Assembly: GCF_026410385.1 (NCBI RefSeq)
Contig: NZ_JAPMLT010000010.1
Span: 111,016-175,015 of the forward strand
Direction: 5' to 3'
DNA from: Tumebacillus lacus
GTDB taxonomy: Bacteria; Bacillota; Bacilli; Tumebacillales; Tumebacillaceae
Length of the DNA stretch: 64,000 nucleotides
Shown here one piece after another: positions 18,425 to 28,303 of this stretch (positions are counted from its first letter, which is position 1; the number at the start of each line of letters is the position of its first letter). Made by a program: the position numbers and the translations under genes. The notes beneath the pieces were generated by a model. It saw only the letters and a program-made list of their open reading frames with translations. It searched no databases and was not told the DNA's origin.

Positions 18425-19128
18425 TGGGCGCCCCGGCAGCGGAGCGTCTGTCGGTCCGGGTCTGTGAGATCCCGGAGGAAGACAGGCCCCGCGAACGCTT
18501 GCTCCGCCAAGGGCCGGAAGCGCTCTCGAACGCCGAACTGCTGGCGATCTTGCTGCGAACCGGCACGCCGGGCCACTCGGCAGTCGATCTCGCCGACCAG
18601 ATCCTCAAGCGCATGGGCGGCATTCACGCCCTGATCGATGCGGATCTGGAAGAGCTGACCGGCGTGCCGGGCATCGGCCCGGCCAAGGCGACGCAGCTCA
18701 AAGCTGCCATTGAGATCGGCCGCCGGGTCGCCCGCATCAAACGGGAGTCCCGGCCGCAGTTGCTCACGCCGGGTGACGCGGCCGACTACATGATGGACCG
18801 TCTGCGATTCCAACTCAAGGAACACTTCGTCGTCTTGCATCTGGATTCGAAAAACGGTCTGATCGGCGAGGAGATCGTCTCGGTCGGCTCGCTGAACGCC
18901 TCGATCGTTCACCCGCGCGAGATCTTTAAAACGGCGCTCAAGCGCAGTGCGGCGGCGATCATCTGTCTACATAACCATCCGAGCGGTGATCCGACGCCCA
19001 GTTTTGAGGACGTCGAAGTGACGCGCCGTCTCGTCGACTGCGGCCGCTTGCTGGGCGTCGAGGTGCTGGATCACATCGTCGTCGGCGAGAATTGCTTTCT
19101 CTCCATGAAAGAAAAAGGATGGCTGTAA
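18424..19128 (+). CDS. radC: RadC/YsxA JAMM-domain protein
   Basis: UPF0758 family. Residues 1-85 are helix-hairpin-helix-like (GVPGIGPAKATQLKAA) and the C-terminal half is a JAMM metalloprotease-like domain with the zinc motif HNHPSGDPTPSxxD. The true activity is unknown despite the historic DNA-repair name. Length 234 is usual. Overlaps maf by one base and is followed by the mreB promoter. Confidence 0.95.
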   Translation: MGAPAAERLSVRVCEIPEEDRPRERLLRQGPEALSNAELLAILLRTGTPGHSAVDLADQILKRMGGIHALIDADLEELTGVPGIGPAKATQLKAAIEIGRRVARIKRESRPQLLTPGDAADYMMDRLRFQLKEHFVVLHLDSKNGLIGEEIVSVGSLNASIVHPREIFKTALKRSAAAIICLHNHPSGDPTPSFEDVEVTRRLVDCGRLLGVEVLDHIVVGENCFLSMKEKGWL

Positions 19129-19138
19129 CCGTGTGGAC

Positions 19139-19167
19139 TAGGCACACCGCGAGGCTTCCTGTATAAT
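19139..19167 (+). promoter_or_regulatory. Sigma-A promoter of mreB
   Basis: TAGGCA (4/6), 17 bases, TATAAT (6/6), giving a leader of about 45 nt. Confidence 0.65.
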
Positions 19168-19195
19168 GTCAAATGTTAACATAACAGCCCTGTGA

Positions 19196-20251
<1,056 letters not shown>

Positions 20252-20290
20252 GCGAATCACACGTCGGCACGTAAAGGATGTGGGTAACGG

Positions 20291-21163
20291 GTGACCCGAT
20301 TTTTTACTAGTAAGCGTCTGATGGTGCTGCTGGCCGGCTTCATTTTGCTCGCAGCCCTGGCCGGCCTTACGTTGCGCGACCGGGAGAAGCCGACGTGGCC
20401 GGAGTCGTTTCTGATCGACTCCTTCGGCTGGGTGCAAGGCGTGATCTACGCGCCCGTGCAGCACGTCGCCGGCTTCTTCGAGGAAGTCCGCAACATCAAA
20501 GCGCTCTACGAAGAGAACGCGCGTCTCAAGCAAAACCTCAACGACTATTCGTCGATGCGCGTGCTCATCCGGGAACTGGAGAGGGACAACAAGAAGTTGA
20601 CAGAGGACTTGGGCATCAAGAGCCGCCTTGGCGGCCTTGAGTTCGTCGCCGCAGCCAATGTGATCGGCAGAAGCCCGTCGACGTGGAACCAAGAGGTGAC
20701 GCTCGATGTGGGCAGCAAGGACGGCGTCTCGCGAGACATGGCTGTGATCACCGCCACGCGCGGTCTGGTCGGCCGCGTCTACGAAGTGACGCCGTACCAC
20801 TCCAAAGTGTTGCTGATCACCGACAAGAGCAAGGTCGGCATCTCGGCACGCGTGCAGAACAACGATGAGAACAACCCGGCCTACGGGATCATCAGCGGCG
20901 TTTCCACCGCCGTGTCCCAAAACGAGAAGGTGCGGCTGGAGATGACCGGCATCCCGCTCAACTCCAACGTCGAGGTCGGTCAGGACGTCGTGACGTCCGG
21001 GCTGTCCGACATCTTCCCGCCCGCCTTGTTCATCGGCAAAGTGACGTCGTTCCAAAACGACAAACTGGGGCTGACCAAGACGGCGGAGATCGAACCGGCC
21101 GCCAACCTCGACTACCTCGAATTCCTTTACGTCGTCAAACAGGCGAAACAGGAAGCGAGGTAG
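20291..21163 (+). CDS. mreC: Rod-shape-determining protein MreC
   Basis: Membrane-anchored elongasome scaffold that activates PBP2. One N-terminal membrane helix (about 8-28), a coiled coil near 60-105 (EENARLKQNL, LIRELERDNKKL), then the two-barrel beta domain. Length 290 is normal. GTG follows AAAGGATG by 10 bases, and the mreC-mreD gap is only 6 bases. Confidence 0.95.
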   Translation: MTRFFTSKRLMVLLAGFILLAALAGLTLRDREKPTWPESFLIDSFGWVQGVIYAPVQHVAGFFEEVRNIKALYEENARLKQNLNDYSSMRVLIRELERDNKKLTEDLGIKSRLGGLEFVAAANVIGRSPSTWNQEVTLDVGSKDGVSRDMAVITATRGLVGRVYEVTPYHSKVLLITDKSKVGISARVQNNDENNPAYGIISGVSTAVSQNEKVRLEMTGIPLNSNVEVGQDVVTSGLSDIFPPALFIGKVTSFQNDKLGLTKTAEIEPAANLDYLEFLYVVKQAKQEAR

Positions 21164-21169
21164 ACGCGG

Positions 21170-21685
21170 ATGCATCCGGTGTTGATCGTCCTGTCGATGA
21201 TGGGTGTGCTCATCGTGCAATCGACCGTTCTGCAAGTGCCGCCGTTTTCCTTTGTCGCACCGAACATCGTGCTGGTGATGCTCCTGTTCGTCTCGCTGAT
21301 GCGGGGGCCGATCTTTGCGCTCTATGTGGGCCTTGCGATCGGTCTGATTCAGGACATCCTGTTCGGCACGTTCCTCGGTCCGTACGCGTTCACCTATGCG
21401 ACGGTCGGCTACTTTGCCGGCATGACATACGGCACCTACTGGACCCGCCAGTTGGTGACGGCGATCCTCGTCATGCTCGGCTACACCTTCCTCGCCGAGA
21501 TGATGCTCTACGGAATCGTGCGTCTGTTCGGCTTTGCGCATCTCGACCTGATGGTCGCGGTCACGCACGGCGTGCGAATGATGATCTGGAACGGCATCTT
21601 TGCTCTGTTGCTCTACTCGCCGTCGGTGCGCTTGCTCGGCACCGACCGCCGCAAGGTCGGCTTGGCTGACGAATCATCGCTCTGA
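21170..21685 (+). CDS. mreD: Rod-shape-determining protein MreD
   Basis: Integral membrane partner of MreC. The 171-residue protein has about five hydrophobic helices and the family feature of a glycine-rich loop (GLAIGLIQDILFGTFLGPYA). Identified by fold pattern and by its place between mreC and a PBP2 gene. Confidence 0.92.
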   Translation: MHPVLIVLSMMGVLIVQSTVLQVPPFSFVAPNIVLVMLLFVSLMRGPIFALYVGLAIGLIQDILFGTFLGPYAFTYATVGYFAGMTYGTYWTRQLVTAILVMLGYTFLAEMMLYGIVRLFGFAHLDLMVAVTHGVRMMIWNGIFALLLYSPSVRLLGTDRRKVGLADESSL

Positions 21686-21720
21686 GTCCTTCTGCCTCCA
21701 CAGGGAAGGGAGCGTTTTGC

Positions 21721-23613
21721 ATGAACCGCCATCCTCACCAACAGCATCTTGAGGAAGAACTGAAAACGGCCACGGGGAAACGCTTAAACCTTCTGTTTAT
21801 GCTGATCTTCGTGGCCCTTGCCGTTTTGGTGTTTCGTCTCAGTTTTCTGCAACTCTCGCAGGGTGACTTCTACCTGAAAGAAGCGGAGACCAACCGCTTC
21901 ATTCAGCAGACCGTCCCCGCGCCGCGCGGGCTGATCTACGACCGCGACCGCAACCTGCTCGTCAACAACAAACCGTCGTTTACGATCACCTACACGATTC
22001 TCGACCAAGAGGAGAAACAGTCTCGCCAGATCGCAGACCGACTCGCTCCGGTGATGAAGCGCACCCCGGAGGAAGTGCTGGCGGCGATGGACCTTTCCGG
22101 CCAGCGGTACATGCTCTCGATGGCGCGCAAACTGATGACCGGTGCCAACGAGGAGCAGATCGCCTACATCCGCGAGCATCAGGAAGAGCTGCCGGGAGTC
22201 AACGTGATCGTCGAGCCGATCCGCGACTATCTGTACGGCCCGTTTGCGTCACACATCCTCGGCTATTTGAACAACATCCCGCAGGAGTACTGGCAGGCAC
22301 ACAAAGACGAGTACCAGCAGACCGACCGGATCGGCATGGCCGGCGTGGAAAAGTCATACGAAGCACAGTTGCGCGGTCGTCCCGGCAAAGTACAGGTCGA
22401 GGTCAACATCTACAACCAGCCGTTGCAGGATCAGCGCGTCGAGGACCCGATCAAAGGCCACGACCTGATCCTCACCCTCGACAGAAACCTCCAGACGGTC
22501 ACCGAGCGGGTGCTCGCCGACCGCGTGCGCGCGTTGAGCCGCCGGGTGCGGACGGTGAAACATGCGGCCGCCGTGGCGATGAACCCCAAGACGGGGGAGA
22601 TCTACGCGATGGCGAGCTATCCGCAATACGACCCCAATCTGTGGATACGCGGACTGTCCGAAAAAGAATATCTCGAGCAGTTCCAGCCGGCGGAGATGAA
22701 CCGGGCGATCCAGCAGGTCTACCAACCCGGTTCCACGATCAAGATGGCGACGGTGTTGGCCGGGTTGAAAGAAGGCACGATCACACCGCATACGGTGATG
22801 AACGATCCGGGCAAAGTGCAGGTCGGCTACATCGTCAAAGGCGTGCCGAACTACATCAAGTCGTGGAAGCCGATGGGCAACATCAACACGTATCGAGCCC
22901 TCGCCGAATCGTCCAACGTCTACATGATCAAGACGTTCCTGAAGATGGCCGGCTACTATGAAGGGATGTCGACGCCGCAGGTCAATCACTTTTTGGCCGA
23001 CACGCTGCCAAAGACGATGACCAAGATCCTCAACTATCACAAAGAACTGGGTCTTGGCGAAGTGACGACCGGCATCGACCTGCCCTATGAGGCGGAGGGA
23101 CAAGTCACGCAGGAAGGGCTCGTCTCTGACCTCGCCTTCGCCGCCATCGGCCAGACGGAGAAATACACGCTGCTCCAGTTGGCGCAGTACGTCTCGACCA
23201 TCGCCAACGACGGCAAACGGATACAACCGCACGTCGTCAAAGCGCTGATCGACCCGATTACAAAAGCGGAGCAACCAATCGAGCCGGTCACGCAAGGTCA
23301 GGTCTCGTTCCCGATGGAGCACCTGCGAGCGGTGCAACAGGGCATGTACGACGTCACCAACAAACCGTACGGCACGTTCTACTCCGTCTTTGGCGGCTAT
23401 CCGGTCAAGGTGGCGGGCAAGACGGGCACAGCCGAGACCGGGCGGGGCACGGAAAACTCCGTCTTTGTCGGTTACGCGCCGTACAACGATCCGGAGATCG
23501 CCATCGCGGTGATCGTGCCGGACAACGAAAAGCAAAGTCACTCCAACGAAGCGCTCGGTCCGATCGCCAAAGCGATGATCGACGCTTACTTCGCCCATCG
23601 CATCACCCCGTAA
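21721..23613 (+). CDS. Penicillin-binding protein 2, first tandem copy
   Basis: Class B monofunctional transpeptidase (MrdA type) that cross-links peptidoglycan with RodA during elongation. Membrane helix near 25-43 (LLFMLIFVALAVLVF), pedestal domain with PAPRGLIYDRDRN, then the transpeptidase domain with S338xxK (PGSTIK), SSN at 397-399 and K567TGT. Length 630. GGAAGGGAG precedes the ATG. A second gene of nearly equal length and layout follows after a terminator, so the pair is a duplication; which copy is the housekeeping elongasome enzyme is not clear. Confidence 0.95.
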   Translation: MNRHPHQQHLEEELKTATGKRLNLLFMLIFVALAVLVFRLSFLQLSQGDFYLKEAETNRFIQQTVPAPRGLIYDRDRNLLVNNKPSFTITYTILDQEEKQSRQIADRLAPVMKRTPEEVLAAMDLSGQRYMLSMARKLMTGANEEQIAYIREHQEELPGVNVIVEPIRDYLYGPFASHILGYLNNIPQEYWQAHKDEYQQTDRIGMAGVEKSYEAQLRGRPGKVQVEVNIYNQPLQDQRVEDPIKGHDLILTLDRNLQTVTERVLADRVRALSRRVRTVKHAAAVAMNPKTGEIYAMASYPQYDPNLWIRGLSEKEYLEQFQPAEMNRAIQQVYQPGSTIKMATVLAGLKEGTITPHTVMNDPGKVQVGYIVKGVPNYIKSWKPMGNINTYRALAESSNVYMIKTFLKMAGYYEGMSTPQVNHFLADTLPKTMTKILNYHKELGLGEVTTGIDLPYEAEGQVTQEGLVSDLAFAAIGQTEKYTLLQLAQYVSTIANDGKRIQPHVVKALIDPITKAEQPIEPVTQGQVSFPMEHLRAVQQGMYDVTNKPYGTFYSVFGGYPVKVAGKTGTAETGRGTENSVFVGYAPYNDPEIAIAVIVPDNEKQSHSNEALGPIAKAMIDAYFAHRITP

Positions 23614-23639
23614 AAAGAGGCTCCCGAGCCTCTTTTTTC
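23614..23639 (+). terminator. Terminator between the two PBP2 genes
   Basis: AGAGGCT-CCCG-AGCCTCT stem preceded by As and followed by six Ts. It ends the mreBCD-PBP2 transcript and isolates the second PBP2 gene. Confidence 0.9.
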
Positions 23640-23735
23640 TATGTGTTTTCCTGTGTTTTGTTGGAGGAATCGCATAGGTCAAGCGCGAATACAGTTACGA
23701 TGTGGATGTATCAGAGAGAGAGGGTGTGAGTATCG

Positions 23736-25625
23736 TTGACGCAATATGAGCAAGAAAAACAATCGGTGGTCGGCAAGCGGATGAGCCTGTTGTTCATGGT
23801 CATCTTTTTCGCGCTGGCCGTCTTGATCTTCCGGCTGAGTTTCTTGCAATTGTCCGAGGGAGAAGAACTGTTGAAGCGGGCGGAAAACAACCGCTATGTC
23901 ACGCAGTCGATCCCGGCACCGCGCGGCAACATTTTAGACCGCGACGGCAATGAACTGGTTCGCAACAAACCGGCTTTTACGATCACGTTCCAGCCTTTGA
24001 ACACCGAGGTGCAAGACTCGACCATGCTCATCTCCGAGCTGGCGCCGGTGTTCAATCTGTCAATCGAAGATCTCTACAAGGCGATGGACCCCCACGCCAT
24101 TAAATATTCGCCTTCGATGGCGCGCAAAGTGATTACCAACGCTCCGGACCAGATCGTCGCCTATGTGCGTGAACACGCCGACGAACTGCCGGGCTTCAAC
24201 GTCATTGTCGAACCGATTCGCGAGTATGTGCGCAAAGATTTTGCTTCTCACGTAGTCGGCTATCTGAACGACATACCGGCCGATTATTACGAAGAGCACA
24301 AAGAAGAGTACCAACAGACCGACCTGGTCGGCACCGCCGGTGTCGAGAGCCAGTATGAAAAGTTTTTGCACGGCAAAAACGGCACCTACAAGGTCGAGGT
24401 AAACATCAACTACCAACCGGTCAACAAAGACAAGGCGATCACCGTCGAGCCGGTCAAAGGTCACGACTTGAAACTCACGATCCACTCGAAATTGCAAGAG
24501 GCGACCGAAAACGCCCTCAAAGCCCGCGTTGAAGAGATGGGCAAGACGATTCCGACGGTCAAGCACGGCGCGGCCGTCGCCATGAATCCGAAAACGGGCG
24601 AAGTGCTGGCGATGGCCAGCTACCCGGACTACGACCCGACGATGTGGGTCGAAGGCATCTCCGCCAAAGACTACGCAACAAAATTTGCTCCGGCAGAGAT
24701 GAACCGCACGATGCAACAGGTCTACGAACCGGGCTCGACGATCAAGATGTCGACCGTCCTGATCGGCCTGCATGAAGGCAAGATCACGCCGAGTACCGTG
24801 ATCTACGACCCTGGTTACACCAAGTTCCTCGACACGACGATCCGCTCCTGGAAGTCGATCGGCGACGTCGATGCGCGCCGCGCGCTGGCCGAATCGTCCA
24901 ACGTGTACATGATCGAGACGTTTAAAGGAGTCTTTGACTTCAACTCGCTCGGTCGGGACGTCAATCACTACCTGAACGTCACGCTCAAAGAAAAGATGAA
25001 TCTCGTCCTGGACTACCACAAAGAGATGGGCCTCGGACTGCAGACGACCGGCGTCGACCTGCCGTATGAAGCAAAAGGGCAGATCACGCAAGAGGGTTAC
25101 GTGTCCGACTTGGCGTTCGCTTCCTTTGGCCAGAACGAAAAGTACACGTTGCTCCAACTGGCGCAATACACCTCGACCATCGCCAACGAAGGCAAGCGCA
25201 TGCAGCCGTATGTCGTCTCTGAGATCATCAAGCCGGACGGCACGACGCTGCAGAAGACCGAGCCGAAACTGCTCGGCGAGACGTCCTTCACCAAGGACGA
25301 GTACCGCGTGGTCCGCGAAGGGATGCTCGACGTCTCCCGCAAGCCCTACGGCACGTTCTACGGCGTGTTTGGAAACTATCCGATCCAAGTCGCGTCGAAG
25401 ACGGGGACGGCGGAGACGGGCCGGGGCGGCACGGAAAACTCGGTCTACGTCGGGTATGCGCCGTATGACGATCCGCAGATCGCCATCGCGATCATCATCC
25501 CTGACAACAAGCACATGTCTCAATCGGGCGCGACGCTCGGCCCGATCGCCAAAGCGATGATGGACGCCTACTTCAACCTCGGCGAACAATCGGCGGAGAA
25601 AAAAGAAGAGAAAAAGGCGGAATAA
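23736..25625 (+). CDS. Penicillin-binding protein 2, second tandem copy
   Basis: Paralogue of the preceding gene: same membrane helix pattern, PAPRGNILDRDGN, catalytic S334xxK (PGSTIK), SSN at 387-389 and K555TGT, length 629. The C-terminus ends in a Glu/Lys-rich tail (EKKEEKKAE) that the first copy lacks. TTG is the start, about 10 bases after GAGAGGGTG; no in-frame ATG gives a complete membrane segment. It lies behind a terminator with its own 120-base intergenic region, so it can be expressed separately, for example in sporulation; that is inference. Confidence 0.93.
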   Translation: MTQYEQEKQSVVGKRMSLLFMVIFFALAVLIFRLSFLQLSEGEELLKRAENNRYVTQSIPAPRGNILDRDGNELVRNKPAFTITFQPLNTEVQDSTMLISELAPVFNLSIEDLYKAMDPHAIKYSPSMARKVITNAPDQIVAYVREHADELPGFNVIVEPIREYVRKDFASHVVGYLNDIPADYYEEHKEEYQQTDLVGTAGVESQYEKFLHGKNGTYKVEVNINYQPVNKDKAITVEPVKGHDLKLTIHSKLQEATENALKARVEEMGKTIPTVKHGAAVAMNPKTGEVLAMASYPDYDPTMWVEGISAKDYATKFAPAEMNRTMQQVYEPGSTIKMSTVLIGLHEGKITPSTVIYDPGYTKFLDTTIRSWKSIGDVDARRALAESSNVYMIETFKGVFDFNSLGRDVNHYLNVTLKEKMNLVLDYHKEMGLGLQTTGVDLPYEAKGQITQEGYVSDLAFASFGQNEKYTLLQLAQYTSTIANEGKRMQPYVVSEIIKPDGTTLQKTEPKLLGETSFTKDEYRVVREGMLDVSRKPYGTFYGVFGNYPIQVASKTGTAETGRGGTENSVYVGYAPYDDPQIAIAIIIPDNKHMSQSGATLGPIAKAMMDAYFNLGEQSAEKKEEKKAE

Positions 25626-25694
25626 CAGGAGAACTTCTCCTCTTTCGCGAAGTAAGTACATCGGCAAGTCGAAGTGTGGAATGGGAGGACCGGT

Positions 25695-26381
25695 ATGGCA
25701 CATCAAACGGGATGCGAACCGCTGCGAACCAGAACGCCCGTGACGATCAAGGGCATCCGTGATGGACTGGTCTTCATATTGAACGATCAATGCTCCTTCG
25801 AGGAGATTCTCACAGATCTTGACGAGAAAATGAACGGCTCCCATCAGCGTCTGCTGCTCGGTCCGCTGGTGCGTGTCACCCTGCAGACCGGTTCGCGCAA
25901 ATTTTCCGATCTGGAAGAAGCTCAGATCCGTGAAAAGCTGTCCGGCCACGGCAACCTGATCATTCAGGAGTTTCAGTCGAGCAGCGTCGTTCCGGTCAAG
26001 CAGGAGCCTGTGCCGTTCATCCATCACGGCACCGTCCGCTCGGGGCAGGTGATCGAGCATGACGGCGACGTGGTCGTCGTCGGCGACATCAACCCCGGTG
26101 CGCAGGTGCTAGCGACGGGCGACATCTACGTGATGGGCACCTTGCGCGGCATGGCGCATGCCGGTTGCAAAGGCGATGAGAACGCGGTGATCGCAGCTGT
26201 GTTTTTCCGACCGACCCAACTGCGCATTCACGACGTGATCAGCCGCTCGCCGGACACCGGCGACCGGGACCTGGGCGAGACCGAGATGGAGTTCGCCTAT
26301 CTGCGCGACAAGCAGATGGCGGTTGACAAGATCAGTCATCTATACAGCATTAGGGCCCGCGATTTCAGAGGAGGGAACTGA
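25695..26381 (+). CDS. minC: Septum site-determining protein MinC
   Basis: Inhibits FtsZ ring formation away from midcell. The 228-residue protein has an N-terminal FtsZ-interacting domain and the C-terminal beta-helix with GDVVVVGDINPGAQV, GDIYVMGTLRGMAHAG and the GN-rich end. ATG at 25695 follows GGGAGG by 6 bases. It directly precedes minD; no minE is present, consistent with a DivIVA/MinJ-type system. Confidence 0.93.
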   Translation: MAHQTGCEPLRTRTPVTIKGIRDGLVFILNDQCSFEEILTDLDEKMNGSHQRLLLGPLVRVTLQTGSRKFSDLEEAQIREKLSGHGNLIIQEFQSSSVVPVKQEPVPFIHHGTVRSGQVIEHDGDVVVVGDINPGAQVLATGDIYVMGTLRGMAHAGCKGDENAVIAAVFFRPTQLRIHDVISRSPDTGDRDLGETEMEFAYLRDKQMAVDKISHLYSIRARDFRGGN

Positions 26382-26383
26382 AA

Positions 26384-27181
26384 GTGGGAGAGGCAATCGT
26401 AGTAACATCGGGTAAAGGGGGCGTCGGCAAGACGACCACCTCCGCAAATATCGGCATCGCCTTGGCGTTGTCCGGTAAAAAGGTCTGCTTGGTCGACACC
26501 GACATCGGCCTGCGCAATCTCGACGTGGTGATGGGTCTTGAGAACCGCATCATCTATGACATCGTCGATGTCGTCACCGAACAATGCCGCTTGGAACAAG
26601 CGCTGATCAAAGACAAGCGCTTTGATCATCTGTACATGCTGCCCGCCTCCCAGACGAAGGACAAATCCGCTTTGACCCCGGAGAGCGTCAAGGAGATCGT
26701 GGAGAAGCTCAAAGGTCAGTTCGACTTTGTCCTGATCGACTGCCCGGCCGGGATCGAGCAAGGCTTCAAGATCGCAGTCAGCGGCGCGGACAAGGCCATC
26801 GTCGTCACCAACCCGGAGGCGGCTGCCGTCCGCGACGCCGACCGCGTCATCGGTCTCTTGGAAGCGGAAAAGCTGGAGCGTCCGAAACTGGTGATCAACC
26901 GCGTGCGCCCGCATATGGTGCGCGAAGGCAACATGCTCGACATCGAGGAGATCGTGGCGATCCTCGCCATCGACCTGCTCGGCGTCGTGCCGGATGACGA
27001 AGGCGTCATCTCCGGCTCCAACAAAGGCGAGCCGGTCGTCATGAACCCGAACGCCCGCGCCGGCATGGCCTACCGCAACATCGCCCGCCGCATCCTCGGC
27101 GACTCGGTGCCGCTCTTGGTGCTGTCCGAAAACGGCGGCTTCCTGAACAAGATGAAACGCATGATCGGGCTTGGCAAATAG
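26384..27181 (+). CDS. minD: Septum site-determining ATPase MinD
   Basis: Deviant-Walker ATPase that recruits MinC to the membrane. Residues 10-18 are GKGGVGKTT with Lys11 and Lys16; the switch segments DTDIGLRNLD and DCPAGIEQG are typical, and the last dozen residues form the amphipathic membrane-targeting helix (NKMKRMIGLGK). Length 265. GTG has AGAGGAGGG about 10 bases upstream. Confidence 0.97.
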   Translation: MGEAIVVTSGKGGVGKTTTSANIGIALALSGKKVCLVDTDIGLRNLDVVMGLENRIIYDIVDVVTEQCRLEQALIKDKRFDHLYMLPASQTKDKSALTPESVKEIVEKLKGQFDFVLIDCPAGIEQGFKIAVSGADKAIVVTNPEAAAVRDADRVIGLLEAEKLERPKLVINRVRPHMVREGNMLDIEEIVAILAIDLLGVVPDDEGVISGSNKGEPVVMNPNARAGMAYRNIARRILGDSVPLLVLSENGGFLNKMKRMIGLGK

Positions 27182-27202
27182 CGGAGCCAACAACAGAAGG
27201 GA

Positions 27203-27240
27203 CAAGCGAGTCACGGCAGTCTGCCGGGCTCGCTTTTTTT
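27203..27240 (+). terminator. Terminator of minCD
   Basis: AAGCGAG/CTCGCTT outer stem with an inner CGGCA/TGCCG hairpin, then a run of seven Ts. Confidence 0.85.
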
Positions 27241-27322
27241 GTGGCACATCTTGTCTCATATCCTTCCTTCCTCGCTCATAGGATGTTAGCAGAACAACTG
27301 TGGACGAGGGGAGACAGGGATC

Positions 27323-28288
27323 ATGATCAAGTGGGATTTCTGGAAAAAGAAACGCAGACGGGGTGAGTACGAGACGATGCCTTGGTCGCAGGGCTTCCAA
27401 AACGGCGGGGGCTTTGATGCCTACAGCAGCGACTCGACGCGCTCATCCCTGTTTGCGGGCGGCGACGATGATTGGGATGCGACCTCTTCGCGGCCGGTCT
27501 TTACGCCGCATCCGAGCTCGCGGGGACGAAGTTACGAAGATTTTCTGCGTGCTCGCGGCCAGTCCCGTCAGTGGGACGGGCCGTATGGCGGGCGTCGCTT
27601 CGGCTATGAGGACGACGAGTATCACGAGGAAGCCAATCCGATGCGCCGCGCCATGCAGGTGCTCGGGGCGGTCGCACTGACCGGCGTGCTGTATTTTTCC
27701 TTCCAAAGCGAGCAGCCGGTGGCGCAGAAAGTACAAGCGTTCGTCACCTCGACGATGACATCCGACAGCAACTTTGCCGCGCTCCCGGAATGGTGGAGAG
27801 ACAACGTGGCAGACCGCGTCGCCGTGCCGACGATGGGGACGGGCGGGTCGAGCGTCGAGGCACCGGAGCCGTTCGTGCTGCCAGTGCAAGGCACGGTCAA
27901 AGTGCCGTATGACGGCAAAGAGCAGCAGGGCATCACCTTCCAAACCGCAGCGGGAGCGAACGTCAAAGCGTCGCGAGCCGGCGTGATCGAAAAAGTCGAA
28001 CAGGTCGGTGCGGAAGACTTCACCGTCACGATCAACCACGGCACCTCCGGCCGGACGATGTACAGCCACCTCAAAACGGTCAGCGTCAAAGCGGAGGACT
28101 GGGTGCAGAGCAACGAAGTGATCGGCGTCCTGAAGGCAAAAGATGACAAATCGGACCTGTTCTTCGCCTTCCAGCGCGACGGGCAGTATGTCGACCCGGA
28201 CGAGATCCTCGAACTTCCGGCCAGCGGCGAGGCGAGCGGTCAGAAGACCGAAAAGACTGGGACCGACGGCCAGACGAGCGGCCAATAA
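27323..28288 (+). CDS. spoIVFA: SpoIVFA-like membrane protein with degenerate M23 domain
   Basis: In sporulating Bacilli SpoIVFA anchors and regulates the sigma-K processing protease SpoIVFB. The 321-residue protein has a long charged, Gly/Ser-rich cytoplasmic part, one membrane helix at about 108-127, and a C-terminal LytM/M23 fold (VKVPYDGKEQQGITF, NHGTSGRTMYSHL). The HxH metal motif expected near the end is replaced by FFAFQRDG, so the domain should not be a peptidase. The position between minD and the M50 protease gene supports the assignment. Confidence 0.88.
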   Translation: MIKWDFWKKKRRRGEYETMPWSQGFQNGGGFDAYSSDSTRSSLFAGGDDDWDATSSRPVFTPHPSSRGRSYEDFLRARGQSRQWDGPYGGRRFGYEDDEYHEEANPMRRAMQVLGAVALTGVLYFSFQSEQPVAQKVQAFVTSTMTSDSNFAALPEWWRDNVADRVAVPTMGTGGSSVEAPEPFVLPVQGTVKVPYDGKEQQGITFQTAAGANVKASRAGVIEKVEQVGAEDFTVTINHGTSGRTMYSHLKTVSVKAEDWVQSNEVIGVLKAKDDKSDLFFAFQRDGQYVDPDEILELPASGEASGQKTEKTGTDGQTSGQ

Positions 28289-28303
28289 AGGCGAGGCAGA
28301 CCG

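Noticed and set aside
24060..26060. A 666-codon - strand open frame opposite the second PBP2 gene and minC
   Set aside because: Same cause; lacks a ribosome binding site and any recognisable motif.
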